In this document: positions 19,577 to 29,289 of the stretch, one piece after another
Position numbering within the stretch: position 1 is the stretch's first letter
Layout of the letters: each line of letters starts with the position of its first letter
Assembly (NCBI GenBank): GCA_013824615.1
Contig: PNOC01000020.1
Coordinates: 1 to 60,167 of the forward strand
Direction: 5' to 3'
DNA length: 60,167 nucleotides
Source of the DNA: Thermodesulfovibrio sp.
GTDB lineage: Bacteria > Nitrospirota > Thermodesulfovibrionia > Thermodesulfovibrionales > UBA6898
Notes under the pieces: generated by a model
Told to the model about the DNA's origin: nothing
Databases searched by the model: none
The model's input: the letters and a program-made list of their open reading frames with translations, nothing else
Translations under genes and position numbers: made by a program

Positions 19577-19765
19577 CTACTGATAAATATCCACCCTGAG
19601 TTCATCAGCAACCAGCACAGAAAGCGCCATGGCCAACTCTTCCGCATCTCCAGGGCCCGGTACCTTTCTCTCTTGCAGCTCGTTCAGGATAGTAGTGTAA
19701 AGCCTGGTAAAGGTTTCAGTATGCGTACGCCTCGTACTTGCAGGGCATTGCTGTTCCATATTCAT
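19577..19765 (-). CDS. Small hypothetical protein (62 aa)
   Basis: The ATG is preceded by AAGGAG at good spacing, which is the main reason to believe it is translated. The product is soluble and helical, with TFTRLYTTILNELQERKVP in the middle and an acidic second half (AEELAMALSVLVADELRVD). No family is recognised. The flanking sequence holds no other supported gene. Confidence 0.5.
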   Translation of the reverse strand: MNMEQQCPASTRRTHTETFTRLYTTILNELQERKVPGPGDAEELAMALSVLVADELRVDIYQ

Positions 19766-19936
19766 CTCCTTGCCATTAATAATACCATAATTCCCAACTT
19801 CCCCGAATCCGCGCTATAGATTTTTCGTCATCACTGCCTGCCGCTTACAGGGCAACATGACATTTTTATTGATATTATTTTTGGGCTGTTACATAATCAA
19901 GACAGTATTATATTGTTTCACTATAAGGAACAGAAT

Positions 19937-21823
19937 ATGGGAACAGACAAACCCCTGAATAAGAGAAAACATGACCGATATATTATTGATGAAATCCCTG
20001 TTCAGGGAATCGGCGGCATTGTAGAGATCAGCAGAAAAGGCCTGAAGATCAGAAAAACCACCGGCTTCAGCACTGCCGGCCCGGCGTTGAATTTCAAACT
20101 TGGCACGGTCGAGATTAAAACAGATGTCCGCTGGGAAGACAATAATTTTATCGGACTGCAGTTTGCCGGGGCCTTCAATGACCCGTCTTTTATTATCAAA
20201 AGGATCCGAAGACCAAAAGAAGCAGTCATCCCACCCCAGATGAGCGTACCGGCCAAGTCCATCCTGCAATATAAGAAAGACGAGATCCTGACGGCTATGA
20301 TAAACCTTCTCATGGAAGTCGAGAGCTTTGAGCCGAATCTCACCAAAATTGGGACTTTCATCAACGAGATCTGTGCTCTCGAGGAGCAGGAGAGAAAGAG
20401 CGCAGAAGATGCCGCGGAGGGGAAGGAGGAAGAACTGCAGGAGATACGCGAGCAGTCCTTTCAGGAGGAGGTGATTGCGCGGGCGAACAGTCTGCATGCC
20501 CAGGATCAGGGCAGGGTTATAGACATCAATTTTGCGATCACCACTCTTGGGCTTGACAATGTCCGTGAGATATTAAGAAACTATGTTCACAAGAGGATCT
20601 TCAAGGCAGAAAACGCGGTGCCGGTATTCCAGAACCTTGAAGTTTTTAATATTCTCAAGGCAGCTGTTTTCAAGAATCTCTGCCGTATGTTCAGCATGAC
20701 CGAAATTCAGCCCGAGGGCAACGCCCTTCTCTCCTTTGAGACAGCTGGAATCGAGATACTGATACGGGAGAGCAGCGGCATTCTCGAAAGCTATTATAAG
20801 TCGCCTCTGCGCCTGTATGCAGAGATCTCGCGGATGTACGAAAAAGCCTTCTTTGGCATAGACCCGGTACGGATAAACAAATACTATTTTGAAAAGGGGC
20901 TCGGAACTTTCCAGGAGCTCTATAACGGCTATGTTTTAGCTCATGCAACACTCAATCCACAGTACACGCCCTCCGATGACCTCAAGATATCCCTGACGAA
21001 AGATGGTCTGGTCTTTTCCTATATGGCGTACCTGACCTTTCTGGCTGTCTGTTTCATCATGGACAGAGACAGGGACAGCGGGTATGTCCTGAGCCAGCGG
21101 CTCAGGGGCAAGGGGATGGATGATGCGAAAATACTGAATTTTCTCGATACCTCGGTCAATGAGGCACGGACGATCGCAAAGGATTTTGGATTGCAGGCGG
21201 TCTTCACGCGGCCCCCGCTGCCCGCGGGCTCCCTTAAAATTGAAACCTACCTCGGCAAAGACAGCCGGTTCGGATACCTTCTGCAGTCTTTCACTGACTT
21301 CGACCGCCTGAACCTCAGGCGCATGGCGCTCAGATATGAGGACAGTTCCTACGCCCACTTTATACTCGGCAAACTGTTGAACGCTGATGCGCTTGAACTC
21401 AACACCAAGACCTTCTGCGTGATACCGTGCGGAAATACCTCGGACGACCAATGGTATGTCAGGGACTTTACAAATTTCGATCTCCTGATCTTCCGGGACA
21501 TCAATAAACTTCCCGATTTTCATCTCAGCACTTTTATCAAACTCTGGAACAGCTTTGAGGGACAGATTATCGCGACCTTCAGCAACCTCGATTTTCTCGA
21601 TTATACAAAACCACAGCTGTATACCCTTCTTAACAGCAGTCTGGTCGACTTCCCTTCCTATTTCCTCAATGATGCTGTCTACGGAAGGATGGTCGAGCAC
21701 GCGGTGCAATGCCTGAAACCGTATATCGGCGAGCAACAGATTGACAGCAGCAGATACATGAACGAAGTATATACGATGAACCACATCAAGACAGATATCC
21801 TGCTCAACAAAGAGATCGCCTGA
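19937..21823 (+). CDS. PilZ-domain multidomain regulator with HDOD-like region
   Basis: This 628-residue cytoplasmic protein starts with a PilZ-like domain (about residues 1-95). KRKHDRYIIDEIPV supplies the basic RxxxR element used for c-di-GMP binding in this family, and VEISRKGLKI is a degenerate form of the D/NxSxxG element. A helical middle region (about 100-420) resembles HDOD proteins, for example DINFAITTLGLDNVREILRN. The last 200 residues (LLIFRDINKLPDFHLSTFIK and on) are unassigned. The ATG at 19937 has AAGGA upstream; a TTG at 19913 is less likely. It stands alone between divergent and downstream genes. A role in second-messenger signalling is inferred; the weak second PilZ motif leaves real c-di-GMP binding uncertain. 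Confidence 0.65.
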   Translation: MGTDKPLNKRKHDRYIIDEIPVQGIGGIVEISRKGLKIRKTTGFSTAGPALNFKLGTVEIKTDVRWEDNNFIGLQFAGAFNDPSFIIKRIRRPKEAVIPPQMSVPAKSILQYKKDEILTAMINLLMEVESFEPNLTKIGTFINEICALEEQERKSAEDAAEGKEEELQEIREQSFQEEVIARANSLHAQDQGRVIDINFAITTLGLDNVREILRNYVHKRIFKAENAVPVFQNLEVFNILKAAVFKNLCRMFSMTEIQPEGNALLSFETAGIEILIRESSGILESYYKSPLRLYAEISRMYEKAFFGIDPVRINKYYFEKGLGTFQELYNGYVLAHATLNPQYTPSDDLKISLTKDGLVFSYMAYLTFLAVCFIMDRDRDSGYVLSQRLRGKGMDDAKILNFLDTSVNEARTIAKDFGLQAVFTRPPLPAGSLKIETYLGKDSRFGYLLQSFTDFDRLNLRRMALRYEDSSYAHFILGKLLNADALELNTKTFCVIPCGNTSDDQWYVRDFTNFDLLIFRDINKLPDFHLSTFIKLWNSFEGQIIATFSNLDFLDYTKPQLYTLLNSSLVDFPSYFLNDAVYGRMVEHAVQCLKPYIGEQQIDSSRYMNEVYTMNHIKTDILLNKEIA

Positions 21824-21824
21824 T

Positions 21825-21833
21825 TGCTATAAT
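21825..21833 (+). promoter_or_regulatory. Extended -10 promoter for the DUF3617 lipoprotein gene
   Basis: TGCTATAAT is an exact extended -10 element 52 bases before the lipoprotein ATG. No good -35 hexamer is present, as is common with extended -10 promoters. It begins right at the end of the preceding gene. Confidence 0.5.
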
Positions 21834-21885
21834 AGAGGCACATTTATTCAGAGCCGGGACACTGCCGGCAGAAAAGGAGAGTTTG

Positions 21886-22353
21886 ATGAAACGTAATGCA
21901 GGTTTAGTAGTGAGGTTGCTGGTTCTGTTCCTCCTGGGGCTGGCTATTTCAGGATGCAGCAAAAAGCAGGAGACCTCTGCTCCGGCGGACAAGCCAATGG
22001 CCTCTCAGGCTGTCAATATGCAGGATGGCAAGTGGGAGATCACCAACACTCTTGAGATGCAGGGCATGCCTGCAGGCATGATGAAGCCCCAGACCTTCTT
22101 CTCCTGCCTCAGCCAGAAGGATTATGTCCCCAAGGGGGCTGACCAGAAAGACTGCGAGATGAAGAGCATGAAGGTTGACGGCAATACGGTCAACTGGGAA
22201 ATGGCCTGCAAGGATTCCAGCGGCAAGGGCAAAATCACTTACGCCGGCAACTCCTTTGACGGTGTGATGGAGATGATGATGAAAGACGGCGGCAAAGAGA
22301 TGAACGCCAAAATGACCATGAAGGGCAAACATATCGGCCCCTGCGATAAATAG
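21886..22353 (+). CDS. DUF3617 family lipoprotein
   Basis: This 155-residue secreted lipoprotein has a basic N-terminus, a hydrophobic stretch and the lipobox LAISGC, so Cys 24 or so is lipidated. MQDGKWEITNTLEMQGMPAG and the closing MKGKHIGPC fit the DUF3617 pattern, in which two or more cysteines probably form disulfides (FFSCL, DCEM, MACK, GPC). Function is unknown. The ATG at 21886 has AAAAGGAGAG; a TTG three bases earlier is also in frame. A strong terminator follows, so it is a single-gene unit. Confidence 0.75.
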   Translation: MKRNAGLVVRLLVLFLLGLAISGCSKKQETSAPADKPMASQAVNMQDGKWEITNTLEMQGMPAGMMKPQTFFSCLSQKDYVPKGADQKDCEMKSMKVDGNTVNWEMACKDSSGKGKITYAGNSFDGVMEMMMKDGGKEMNAKMTMKGKHIGPCDK

Positions 22354-22376
22354 CTATAGCCGCTGTCGGATGAAAT

Positions 22377-22407
22377 GGGCCCGGAGATAACTTCGGGCCC
22401 TTTTTTT
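22377..22407 (+). terminator. Rho-independent terminator after the DUF3617 gene
   Basis: GGGCCCG (22377-22383) pairs with CGGGCCC (22394-22400) around a 10-base loop and is followed by seven T residues. Confidence 0.88.
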
Positions 22408-22480
22408 CTTCATCCGCGCAGCCTTTCCCTCCCTGAAAGCTTCAAGCCTGGCGAGCAGGGAAACCGCCCCTATACATTGA

Positions 22481-25159
22481 TCAGACCTTGGCCAGCACCG
22501 GCTTTATCGCCACGGCAGCGACCTTATATTCCGGGATCTTCACCACTGGGTCGAGGGCGTCGATCGTCAGTAAGTTCGCCGCGGCCTCGTGATAATGCAT
22601 AGGCATGAATACGAGCCCGGAGGGAATCTTCGAGGTGATGCGTGCGCGCACCTCCAGCTCGCCGCGCCTTGATCTGACACTCACGACCTCGTGGTCCTCA
22701 ATCCTGAGACGCTCTGCATCCGCAGGGTTTATCTCGATGTACGGCGTTCCGGCATGCTCCTCGATCGGCACAACCCGTCTCGTCATCGTCCCTGAATGGT
22801 ACTGGAACAGATTCCTTCCGGTTGTGAGGACAAACGGATATTCGTCGCTGGTAATCTCGGCAGGCGGGGTATACGAAACCGCAGTAAACGGGACCTTGCC
22901 CTTGGGAAACCCGTCTTTATAAAGGTACTCGGTGCCCGGATGCTCCTTTGTCGGACAGGGCCACTGCAGCCCCCGATGCGCAATACGATGATAATCAATG
23001 CCCGCCAGGGCTGGCCATACGCTCCCGAACTCCTCGAATGCACCTGCAGGGCTGGTGAATTTCATGTCATAGCCGAGACGCGCAGACAATGCAAGTATGA
23101 TCGCAAGATCGCCCTTTGCCTCGCCCGGAGATTCGACCGCCTTGCGCACCCGCTGCACCCTGCGTTCGGTATTAGAGAACGTTCCGTCCTTCTCTGCAGC
23201 ACAGGCAGCAGGAAGAACAATGTCGGCAAGCTTCGCAGTCTCGGTCATGAAGATATCCTGAACCACCAGAAAGTCGATATTTTCGAGCGCCTTAATTGTG
23301 TGATGCATATTCGGGTCGGTTAGTACAGGGTTTTCTCCCATGATATACAGCGCCTTGATCTTGCCCTCAACCGCAGCATTCATCATCTCGGTCGCGGTCA
23401 ATCCTGCTGACGGCGAAAGCGGGACACCCCAGGCCTTCTCGAATTTTTCCCTGACTTCAGGCAGATCCACTTTCTGATATCCCGGATAGACATTGGGCAG
23501 ACAGGCTGCATCGGATGCCCCCTGCACATTGTTCTGTCCCCTCAGGGGGTTCACGCCGGTAGACTCACGACCGATATTGCCGGTCAGCGTCGCCAGATTC
23601 GCAATCGCCCTGACATTGTCCGTGCCGCAGGCATGCTGGGTAATACCCATGGTGTAGAAGATGCCGGCACGCCGGGAACCACCATAAAGCCGTGCTGCCT
23701 GGACAATCTTTTCCTTCGGGACACCGGTAATCGTCTCGACATTCTCCGGAGTGAACTCTCCAAGCGATTTTTTCCAGCTCTCATAGCCCTCTGTTTTTTC
23801 AGCAATGAACTGCTCGTTCTGGAGTCCTTCCTTTACAATGACATGCGCTATCCCGTTAAGCAGGGGAATGTCTGTCCCGGGTCTCATGTTTATGAAAAGC
23901 TCAGAGAACTTGACCATCGGCACCTTGCGTGGATCTGCAACAATGATCTTCGCCCCTTTGCGAAACGCCTTTATCATCCTGTTTGCAATGACCGGGTGAG
24001 TCTCCTTGGTGTTCGACCCGATAATGAAGATCACTTCCATATCCTCAATCTCCCTGATCGAATTGGTCATCGCCCCGGATCCGAATATGGCGGCCAGACC
24101 GGCCACCGTGGGGCTGTGTCAGAGTCGGGCGCAGTGGTCTACATTATTCGTGCCGACCGCCGCGCGCATGAACTTCTGGAAGGCGTAGTTCTCTTCGTTG
24201 GTGCAGCGGGCAGAGGAAAGCCCGGCAATAACATCCGGGCCGTGCTCGGCCTTTATACCCTTTATTCTATCGGCAATAAGGTCGAGGGCATCATCCCAGG
24301 AGGCTTCGACAAAAACACCGTCCTTTTTTATCAATGGTTTCCTCAATCGGTCAGGACTGTTCACATATTTATAGGCAAACCGTCCCTTGACACAGAGCAG
24401 ACCCTCGTTGATCGTATCGTCCTTCGAGGTCACCCGGACGATCTCGTTATCTTTGACGTGATAGGTAAGTGAACAGCCGGTACCGCAATACGGACAGGTC
24501 GAATCCACTTCCCTGACCCCCATCTGACGACCCTTCTTGGACCAGAGCTTGCCGGTCAGTGCCCCGGTCGGGCAGACCGCAACACACTGTCCGCAGAATT
24601 CACAGCTGAGGTCCTCTTCAAAAGATGTGCATATCTTGGCGTCGAATCCGCGGTAGCCGAACTCAATCGCCTCGACACCCTGAACCTCGTCGCATATCTT
24701 GACGCACCTGCCGCACATAATGCATTTTTCGAGGTCCCGCTCGATGAACGGATTGCCGTCTTTCTTGGCATACTGCCGGCGCTCCCCTTCAAAGCGGTTC
24801 TCCCTGATGCCGTATTCGTAGGCAAGCTCCTGCAGGGTACAGGCCCCGGCCTGCTCACAGACCATGCAGTCATTGGGATGGTCGGAAAGGATCAGTTCCA
24901 GCACCGTCTTCCTGAGTCTCTCGATTGTCGGGCTGGTGGTCACGACCTCCATGCCCTCACTAACCGGTGTTGTACATGACGTGACCGGTCGGGGCATGCC
25001 CTTGATCTCGACGAGGCAGAGGCGGCAGCCGCCAAACGGGGTCAGCTTCGGATGCTGGCAGAGTGCAGGGATATAGATCCCCGACTTCCGCGCGGCCTCA
25101 AGGACCGTTGTCCCTTCAGGCACTACCACGTCAATGCTGTTTATTTTGAGTGTAGCCAT
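22481..25159 (-). CDS. fdhA: Selenocysteine-containing formate dehydrogenase catalytic subunit
   Basis: The gene is 892 codons long if the in-frame TGA at 24119-24121 is read as selenocysteine (residue 347). Around it the protein reads VDHCARL-U-HSPTVAGLAAIFG, the canonical Mo/W formate dehydrogenase active site with the invariant His after Sec. N-terminal order: [2Fe-2S] ferredoxin domain (CQHP, GGCRLC), a His-Cys [4Fe-4S] region (DHPNDCMVCEQAGACTLQ), two [4Fe-4S] motifs (CIMCGRCVKIC, CEFCGQCVAVCP), then CPYCGTGCS of the bis-pterin domain. LTGNIGRESTGVNPLRGQNN and the C-terminal pterin-binding domain complete it. AAGGAG precedes the ATG. NuoF- and NuoE-like genes lie directly upstream, so this is an NAD-linked soluble complex that oxidises formate or reduces CO2. 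Confidence 0.93.
24089..24121 (-). promoter_or_regulatory. SECIS element for selenocysteine insertion
   Basis: On the minus strand the TGA (24121-24119) is followed after 11 bases by GGTGGCC (24107-24101), loop GGTCT, then GGCCGCC (24093-24089): seven pairs including one G-U. The distance and the GGTCT apical loop match the well-studied E. coli fdhF hairpin that binds SelB. The element lies inside the coding sequence, as is normal in bacteria. Confidence 0.93.
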
Positions 25160-25161
25160 TA

Positions 25162-26943
25162 TTACTCCTTTTTGACTGCCTTGAACTTACATGCGTCAAA
25201 GCAGGCGCCGCACTTGACACAAAGCGATGCATCGATTGAATGCAGCTTCTTCTTTTCTCCGGTGACAGCACCTGCAGGACAGGCCCGCAGGCAGGCACCG
25301 CAGCCCTTACATGCTTCAGGCAGCACCGAATAGGTCAGCAGGTCCCTGCATACTCCCGCCGGGCAGCGCTTCTCGTTTATATGGGCCTCATATTCATGCC
25401 TGAAATACTTGATGGTGCTCAACACAGGGTTCGGCGCCGTCTGCCCCAGCCCGCAGAGTGAGGCAAGTTTAATGTCAACGCTCATCTCTTCAAGCAGCGG
25501 GATATCTCCGGGTTTCCCTTCGCCCCTGGTGATCCGCTCCAGGATCTCCAGGAGTCTCTTGGTCCCTATCCTGCAGGGAACACACTTGCCGCATGATTCC
25601 GACCGCGTGAATTCCAGGAAGAACTTTGCAATATTGACCATGCAGTCAGTCTCGTCGAGCACCACCATACCGCCGGAGCCGACGATCGAGCCTACCTTTG
25701 CCAGAGATTCGAAGTCCACGGGGGTATCAAGCAGATCCGCAGGAATGCAACCGCCCGAAGGGCCACCGGTCTGGACAGCCTTAAACTGTCTGCCGCCTTC
25801 GATCCCGCCGCCGATATCATAAATGATCTCCCGCAGGGGGATGCCCATCGGAACCTCTATCAGGCCCGAGTTCTTTATCTTGCCGGTTATTGCAAAAACC
25901 TTTGTTCCTTTTGATTTCTCTGTCCCGAAGGAGGCGAACCACTCCGGTCCGTTGCGCATGATGTAGGGGACATTGGCAAGGGTCTCAACATTGTTGATTA
26001 CCGTGGGTTTCCCCCAGAGCCCCTGATAGACAGGAAACGGCGGCTTTGCACGCGGCATCCCGCGCTGTCCCTCGATCGAGGCGATCAAGGCAGTCTCTTC
26101 CCCGCATACAAAAGCCCCTGCACCAAGCTTAATCAGAATGTCAAAATCAAACGAAGTTCCCATGATGCCCTTGCCGAGGAGATTCTGCGAACGTGCATCC
26201 TCCAGGGCCTTCTTCAAGCGTTCGACCGCCAGCGGATATTCAGCCCGGATATAAACATAGCCCTTGTCAGAACCGATGGCATACGCGCCGATGATCATCC
26301 CTTCTATCACCGCATGCGGATTGCCTTCAATGACCGAACGATCCATAAAAGCTCCCGGGTCGCCCTCGTCCGCATTGCATATCAGATATTTCCTGGCAGC
26401 TTCCTGCTTGCCTGCTATCTCCCACTTCGTCGCCGTTGGGAACCCTGCACCGCCACGACCCCGCAGCCCCGAGGCCTTAATAATACCGACGACCTCCGAG
26501 GGGCTCATAGAGGTCACCACCTTGCGGGCTGCAACATATCCTTTAACCGCAATGTAGGCATTGATATCTTCAGGATCAATATTGCCGCAGTCAGAGAGAA
26601 CAACTTTCTGCTGACGGTTATGAAAATTATGGTAATCCTCGCCAGCTGCCCACTCCGTCACCGGGGCATTCCCGACTATATGCTCCTGGACAATTCTGGG
26701 CACCATATCTGTCTTGACATGCTCATAGGTTACTTTCTGGTCACCAATTATCACGTCGACCAGAACATCCTTTGCGCAGAGCCCGCGGCAGCCGACTTTT
26801 TCAGAAGAGCAGCGCTTCCCGACTTCTGCAGCAATCCCGGAGGATGAGACCTCTTTAACAAATGCATCCAGAACTTCAGCACCACCGGCAGCAATGCCGC
26901 CCGTACCCATGCAGACTTTTACCGTAATGTTATGCTTGTCCAT
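25162..26943 (-). CDS. NuoF-like flavin/NAD subunit of formate dehydrogenase (HydB type)
   Basis: This 593-residue subunit carries FMN and the NAD site. Residues 1-120 form a thioredoxin-like [2Fe-2S] domain (CSSEKVGCRGLC). The NuoF core follows with GLRGRGGAGFPTATKW for NADH and FMN, GAGAFVCGEETALIASIEG, and ESCGKCVPCRIGTKRLLEI for a [4Fe-4S] cluster. The last 55 residues add a bacterial 2[4Fe-4S] ferredoxin (CKGCGACLRACPAG, CVKCGACFDACKF). That extra ferredoxin is typical of HydB subunits of electron-bifurcating hydrogenases and formate dehydrogenases. It overlaps the nuoE-like gene by 14 bp and ends 2 bp before fdhA. Confidence 0.9.
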   Translation of the reverse strand: MDKHNITVKVCMGTGGIAAGGAEVLDAFVKEVSSSGIAAEVGKRCSSEKVGCRGLCAKDVLVDVIIGDQKVTYEHVKTDMVPRIVQEHIVGNAPVTEWAAGEDYHNFHNRQQKVVLSDCGNIDPEDINAYIAVKGYVAARKVVTSMSPSEVVGIIKASGLRGRGGAGFPTATKWEIAGKQEAARKYLICNADEGDPGAFMDRSVIEGNPHAVIEGMIIGAYAIGSDKGYVYIRAEYPLAVERLKKALEDARSQNLLGKGIMGTSFDFDILIKLGAGAFVCGEETALIASIEGQRGMPRAKPPFPVYQGLWGKPTVINNVETLANVPYIMRNGPEWFASFGTEKSKGTKVFAITGKIKNSGLIEVPMGIPLREIIYDIGGGIEGGRQFKAVQTGGPSGGCIPADLLDTPVDFESLAKVGSIVGSGGMVVLDETDCMVNIAKFFLEFTRSESCGKCVPCRIGTKRLLEILERITRGEGKPGDIPLLEEMSVDIKLASLCGLGQTAPNPVLSTIKYFRHEYEAHINEKRCPAGVCRDLLTYSVLPEACKGCGACLRACPAGAVTGEKKKLHSIDASLCVKCGACFDACKFKAVKKE

Positions 26944-27403
26944 CAGCAGGCCCCTTGATTGCGCGAACTTCTTTGATCAGTTTGTCCGAGGTTGATTTTC
27001 CATAGACCTTCTTGTTGATGATAAAGACAGGAGCAATGCTGCAGGCACCGACGCAGTTCACTTTTTCGAGCGTAAACTGCATGTCCCCGGTAGTTTCTTC
27101 GCCTTCAGCCAGCCTGAGTTCCTGGCGCAGACCATTGATCAGTCGTTCAGACCCTTTGACATGGCAGGCTGTCCCGCAGCAGGCGGTAATGATATTCTTG
27201 CCGCGCGGGTTCAGATGAAATTGTGAATAGAAGGTGGCAACGCCGAAAAAACGGCTCGGGGCAATGCCGAGTTCATCGGCAAAAAAATCGACAGCCTCCC
27301 GTGGAAGATACCCGAACACCTCTTCAGTTTCCTGAAGCAGGTAAATAATATTTGCCTCTTTTTTCCGGTAGGATTCAAGAATTCTGTTTAATTTTTCTTT
27401 CAT
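26930..27403 (-). CDS. NuoE-like [2Fe-2S] subunit of formate dehydrogenase (HydC type)
   Basis: This 157-residue thioredoxin-fold protein completes the NADH module. Ligands for the [2Fe-2S] cluster lie in TACCGTACHVKGS and EKVNCVGACSIAPV. GYLPREAVDFFADELGI near residue 31 is the usual NuoE helical start. It is first in the formate dehydrogenase unit, with GAGAAGG before the ATG, and overlaps the next gene. The set of three genes encodes electron flow from formate through the FeS chain to FMN and NAD, with ferredoxin as a possible second acceptor. Confidence 0.9.
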   Translation of the reverse strand: MKEKLNRILESYRKKEANIIYLLQETEEVFGYLPREAVDFFADELGIAPSRFFGVATFYSQFHLNPRGKNIITACCGTACHVKGSERLINGLRQELRLAEGEETTGDMQFTLEKVNCVGACSIAPVFIINKKVYGKSTSDKLIKEVRAIKGPADGQA

Positions 27404-27445
27404 ACGCCTTCTCTGTTATTGAGTGGTTTATATTATCACAGATAA

Positions 27446-27838
27446 TTACTTTTTTCTTTTTGAAAGACCGCTGCACGTTGAGTCCACGGTAATCACTGTT
27501 TTCACATTCCCCCGCGGATTAAAATCACCGGTTACCTTGAGATAGCGCGGTTTCAGCCTCTTTGCCAGCTCGTCAAAAATCCTGTTGGTGACATCCTCAT
27601 GTGAGACGGGTTCATTTCTGAAGGCATTCAGATAGAGCTTGAGTGCCTTGAGTTCCACGATTTTGTCGGCCGGGACATAGGTGATGATAAAGGTTGCAAA
27701 GTCGGGATAGCCGGACCGGGGACAGAGGCAGGTGAATTCAGAAAAGCTTATATTGATCTCATAATCGCGCTCAGGCTTCGGGTTCGGCCAGATCTCAAGC
27801 CGGGCCTTCCTGATGGCACGTTCGCCGTATTTCATCAT
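27446..27838 (-). CDS. queF: NADPH-dependent 7-cyano-7-deazaguanine reductase
   Basis: This 130-residue protein is a unimodular QueF, which reduces preQ0 to preQ1 in queuosine synthesis. [20 protein letters not shown] contains the catalytic Cys that forms the thioimide with preQ0, and [20 protein letters not shown] is the QueF signature for [17 protein letters not shown] closes it. QueC, the enzyme that makes preQ0, is encoded 22 kb away at 49.2 kb. Two adjacent ATG codons could each be the start and no clear ribosome site is seen. It is divergent from rho. Confidence 0.93.
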   Translation of the reverse strand: MMKYGERAIRKARLEIWPNPKPERDYEINISFSEFTCLCPRSGYPDFATFIITYVPADKIVELKALKLYLNAFRNEPVSHEDVTNRIFDELAKRLKPRYLKVTGDFNPRGNVKTVITVDSTCSGLSKRKK

Positions 27839-27877
27839 TCAATCTAACATGCCCTGAAAAAAATTGTAAAGCCATGC

Positions 27878-27905
27878 TTGACAAAGCCTTTTTTGTTGGT
27901 ATAGA
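27878..27905 (+). promoter_or_regulatory. Housekeeping promoter of rho
   Basis: A perfect -35 TTGACA (27878-27883) is followed after 16 bases by TATAGA (27900-27905); TAGATT with an 18-base spacer is an overlapping alternative. It leaves a leader of roughly 110 bases before the rho ATG, a place where Rho often controls its own transcription. Confidence 0.65.
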
Positions 27906-28023
27906 TTATCGATATACGTAAATTGAACAGAACAGTTCTTCATATGTAAGAATCCCGCATGGATAGGCAAAAAACCTTCCGGGAAAAAATCCAAACGCAA
28001 AACCCAGATGAGGTGCATGTTTT

Positions 28024-29283
28024 ATGGGAACAATCTCGATTTCCGAATTAAAAGAAAAAACCATTGATGAGCTGACGGATATGGCAAAAGAACTGAAGGT
28101 GGAGGGTGCCAGCGGCTTGCGGAAACAGGACCTGATATTCGCAATCCTGCAGGCCCAGGCTGAAAATTCCGGAAACGTCTTCTCTGCCGGAGTTCTCGAG
28201 ATCCTTCCTGACGGCTTCGGCTTCCTCAGATCACCTGATTACAGTTATCTTCCCGGACCAGACGATATTTATGTTTCTCCCTCGCAGATTCGCAGGTTCA
28301 ACCTCAGGACCGGAGATCTCGTATCAGGCCAGATCAGACCTCCAAAGGAATCCGAGCGCTATTTTGCCCTGCTGAAGGTCGAGGCCATTAACCACGAATC
28401 TCCGGACGAGAACGTCAAAAGGCCTCTCTTTGATAACCTGATTCCCTACTATCCGACGGAGAGGATCAAGCTCGAATACGATCCTACCGATTATTCGACG
28501 CGTGTCATGGAATTTATCGCCCCTATCGGCATGGGGCAGAGAGGGATGATCGTTGCGGCGCCGAGAACCGGAAAGACGGTCCTGCTGCAGTCGATTGCCA
28601 AGGCGATCAAAAAGAACCACCGCGACATACACCTGATCATCCTCCTCATCGACGAACGGCCGGAAGAGGTGACTGACTGGAAACGGCAGGTCTCTTCTGC
28701 TGAAATCATCGCCTCAACCTTTGACGAGCCGCCGCAGCGCCACTGCCAGGTAGCTGAGATGGTCATCGACCGGGCCAAGCGTCTGGTGGAAAGCAAAAAA
28801 AATGTCGTCATTCTTCTCGACAGTATAACCCGTCTGGCCCGGGCCTATAACGCGATCATGCCGGCAAGCGGCAAGGTGCTTTCGGGCGGACTGGACTCAA
28901 ATGCCCTGCAGAGGCCGAAGAGATTCTTTGGTGCAGCGCGTAATATAGAGACCGGCGGCAGCCTCACGATTCTTGCGACGGCACTGGTCGATACCGGCAG
29001 CAGGATGGACGATGTCATCTTTGAGGAATTCAAAGGGACCGGCAATATGGAACTTCACCTTGACAGAAAGCTGGTCGACAAGAGGATATTCCCGACTATC
29101 GACATTAACAGTTCAGGGACAAGGAAAGAAGAGCTGCTTGTTGATAAAGAAGTCCTCTCCAGAATGTGGATTCTCCGGAAAGTCCTGAATCCGCTCAGCA
29201 CGGTCGAGAGCATGGAGTTCCTCCTCGGCAAACTGACCGGAACAAAGACGAACCGTGAGTTCCTGGATCTGATGAATAAATAG
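28024..29283 (+). CDS. rho: Transcription termination factor Rho
   Basis: This 419-residue hexameric RNA helicase ends transcription. [20 protein letters not shown] is the Rho N-terminal SAP-like helix domain. [18 protein letters not shown] and [19 protein letters not shown] form the cold-shock-type RNA-binding domain. [19 protein letters not shown] is Walker [17 protein letters not shown] is Walker B, and [20 protein letters not shown] contains the Q-loop. [13 protein letters not shown] is the R-loop region. The length is ordinary, with no large insertion. A small membrane protein and a multihaem cytochrome follow on the same strand. Confidence 0.96.
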   Translation: MGTISISELKEKTIDELTDMAKELKVEGASGLRKQDLIFAILQAQAENSGNVFSAGVLEILPDGFGFLRSPDYSYLPGPDDIYVSPSQIRRFNLRTGDLVSGQIRPPKESERYFALLKVEAINHESPDENVKRPLFDNLIPYYPTERIKLEYDPTDYSTRVMEFIAPIGMGQRGMIVAAPRTGKTVLLQSIAKAIKKNHRDIHLIILLIDERPEEVTDWKRQVSSAEIIASTFDEPPQRHCQVAEMVIDRAKRLVESKKNVVILLDSITRLARAYNAIMPASGKVLSGGLDSNALQRPKRFFGAARNIETGGSLTILATALVDTGSRMDDVIFEEFKGTGNMELHLDRKLVDKRIFPTIDINSSGTRKEELLVDKEVLSRMWILRKVLNPLSTVESMEFLLGKLTGTKTNREFLDLMNK

Positions 29284-29289
29284 TCCGGG

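Noticed and set aside
22481-25159. Two separate formate dehydrogenase genes or a frameshifted pseudogene.
   Set aside because: Both frames are in the same phase and meet at a single TGA exactly at the known selenocysteine position, with a SECIS hairpin after it.
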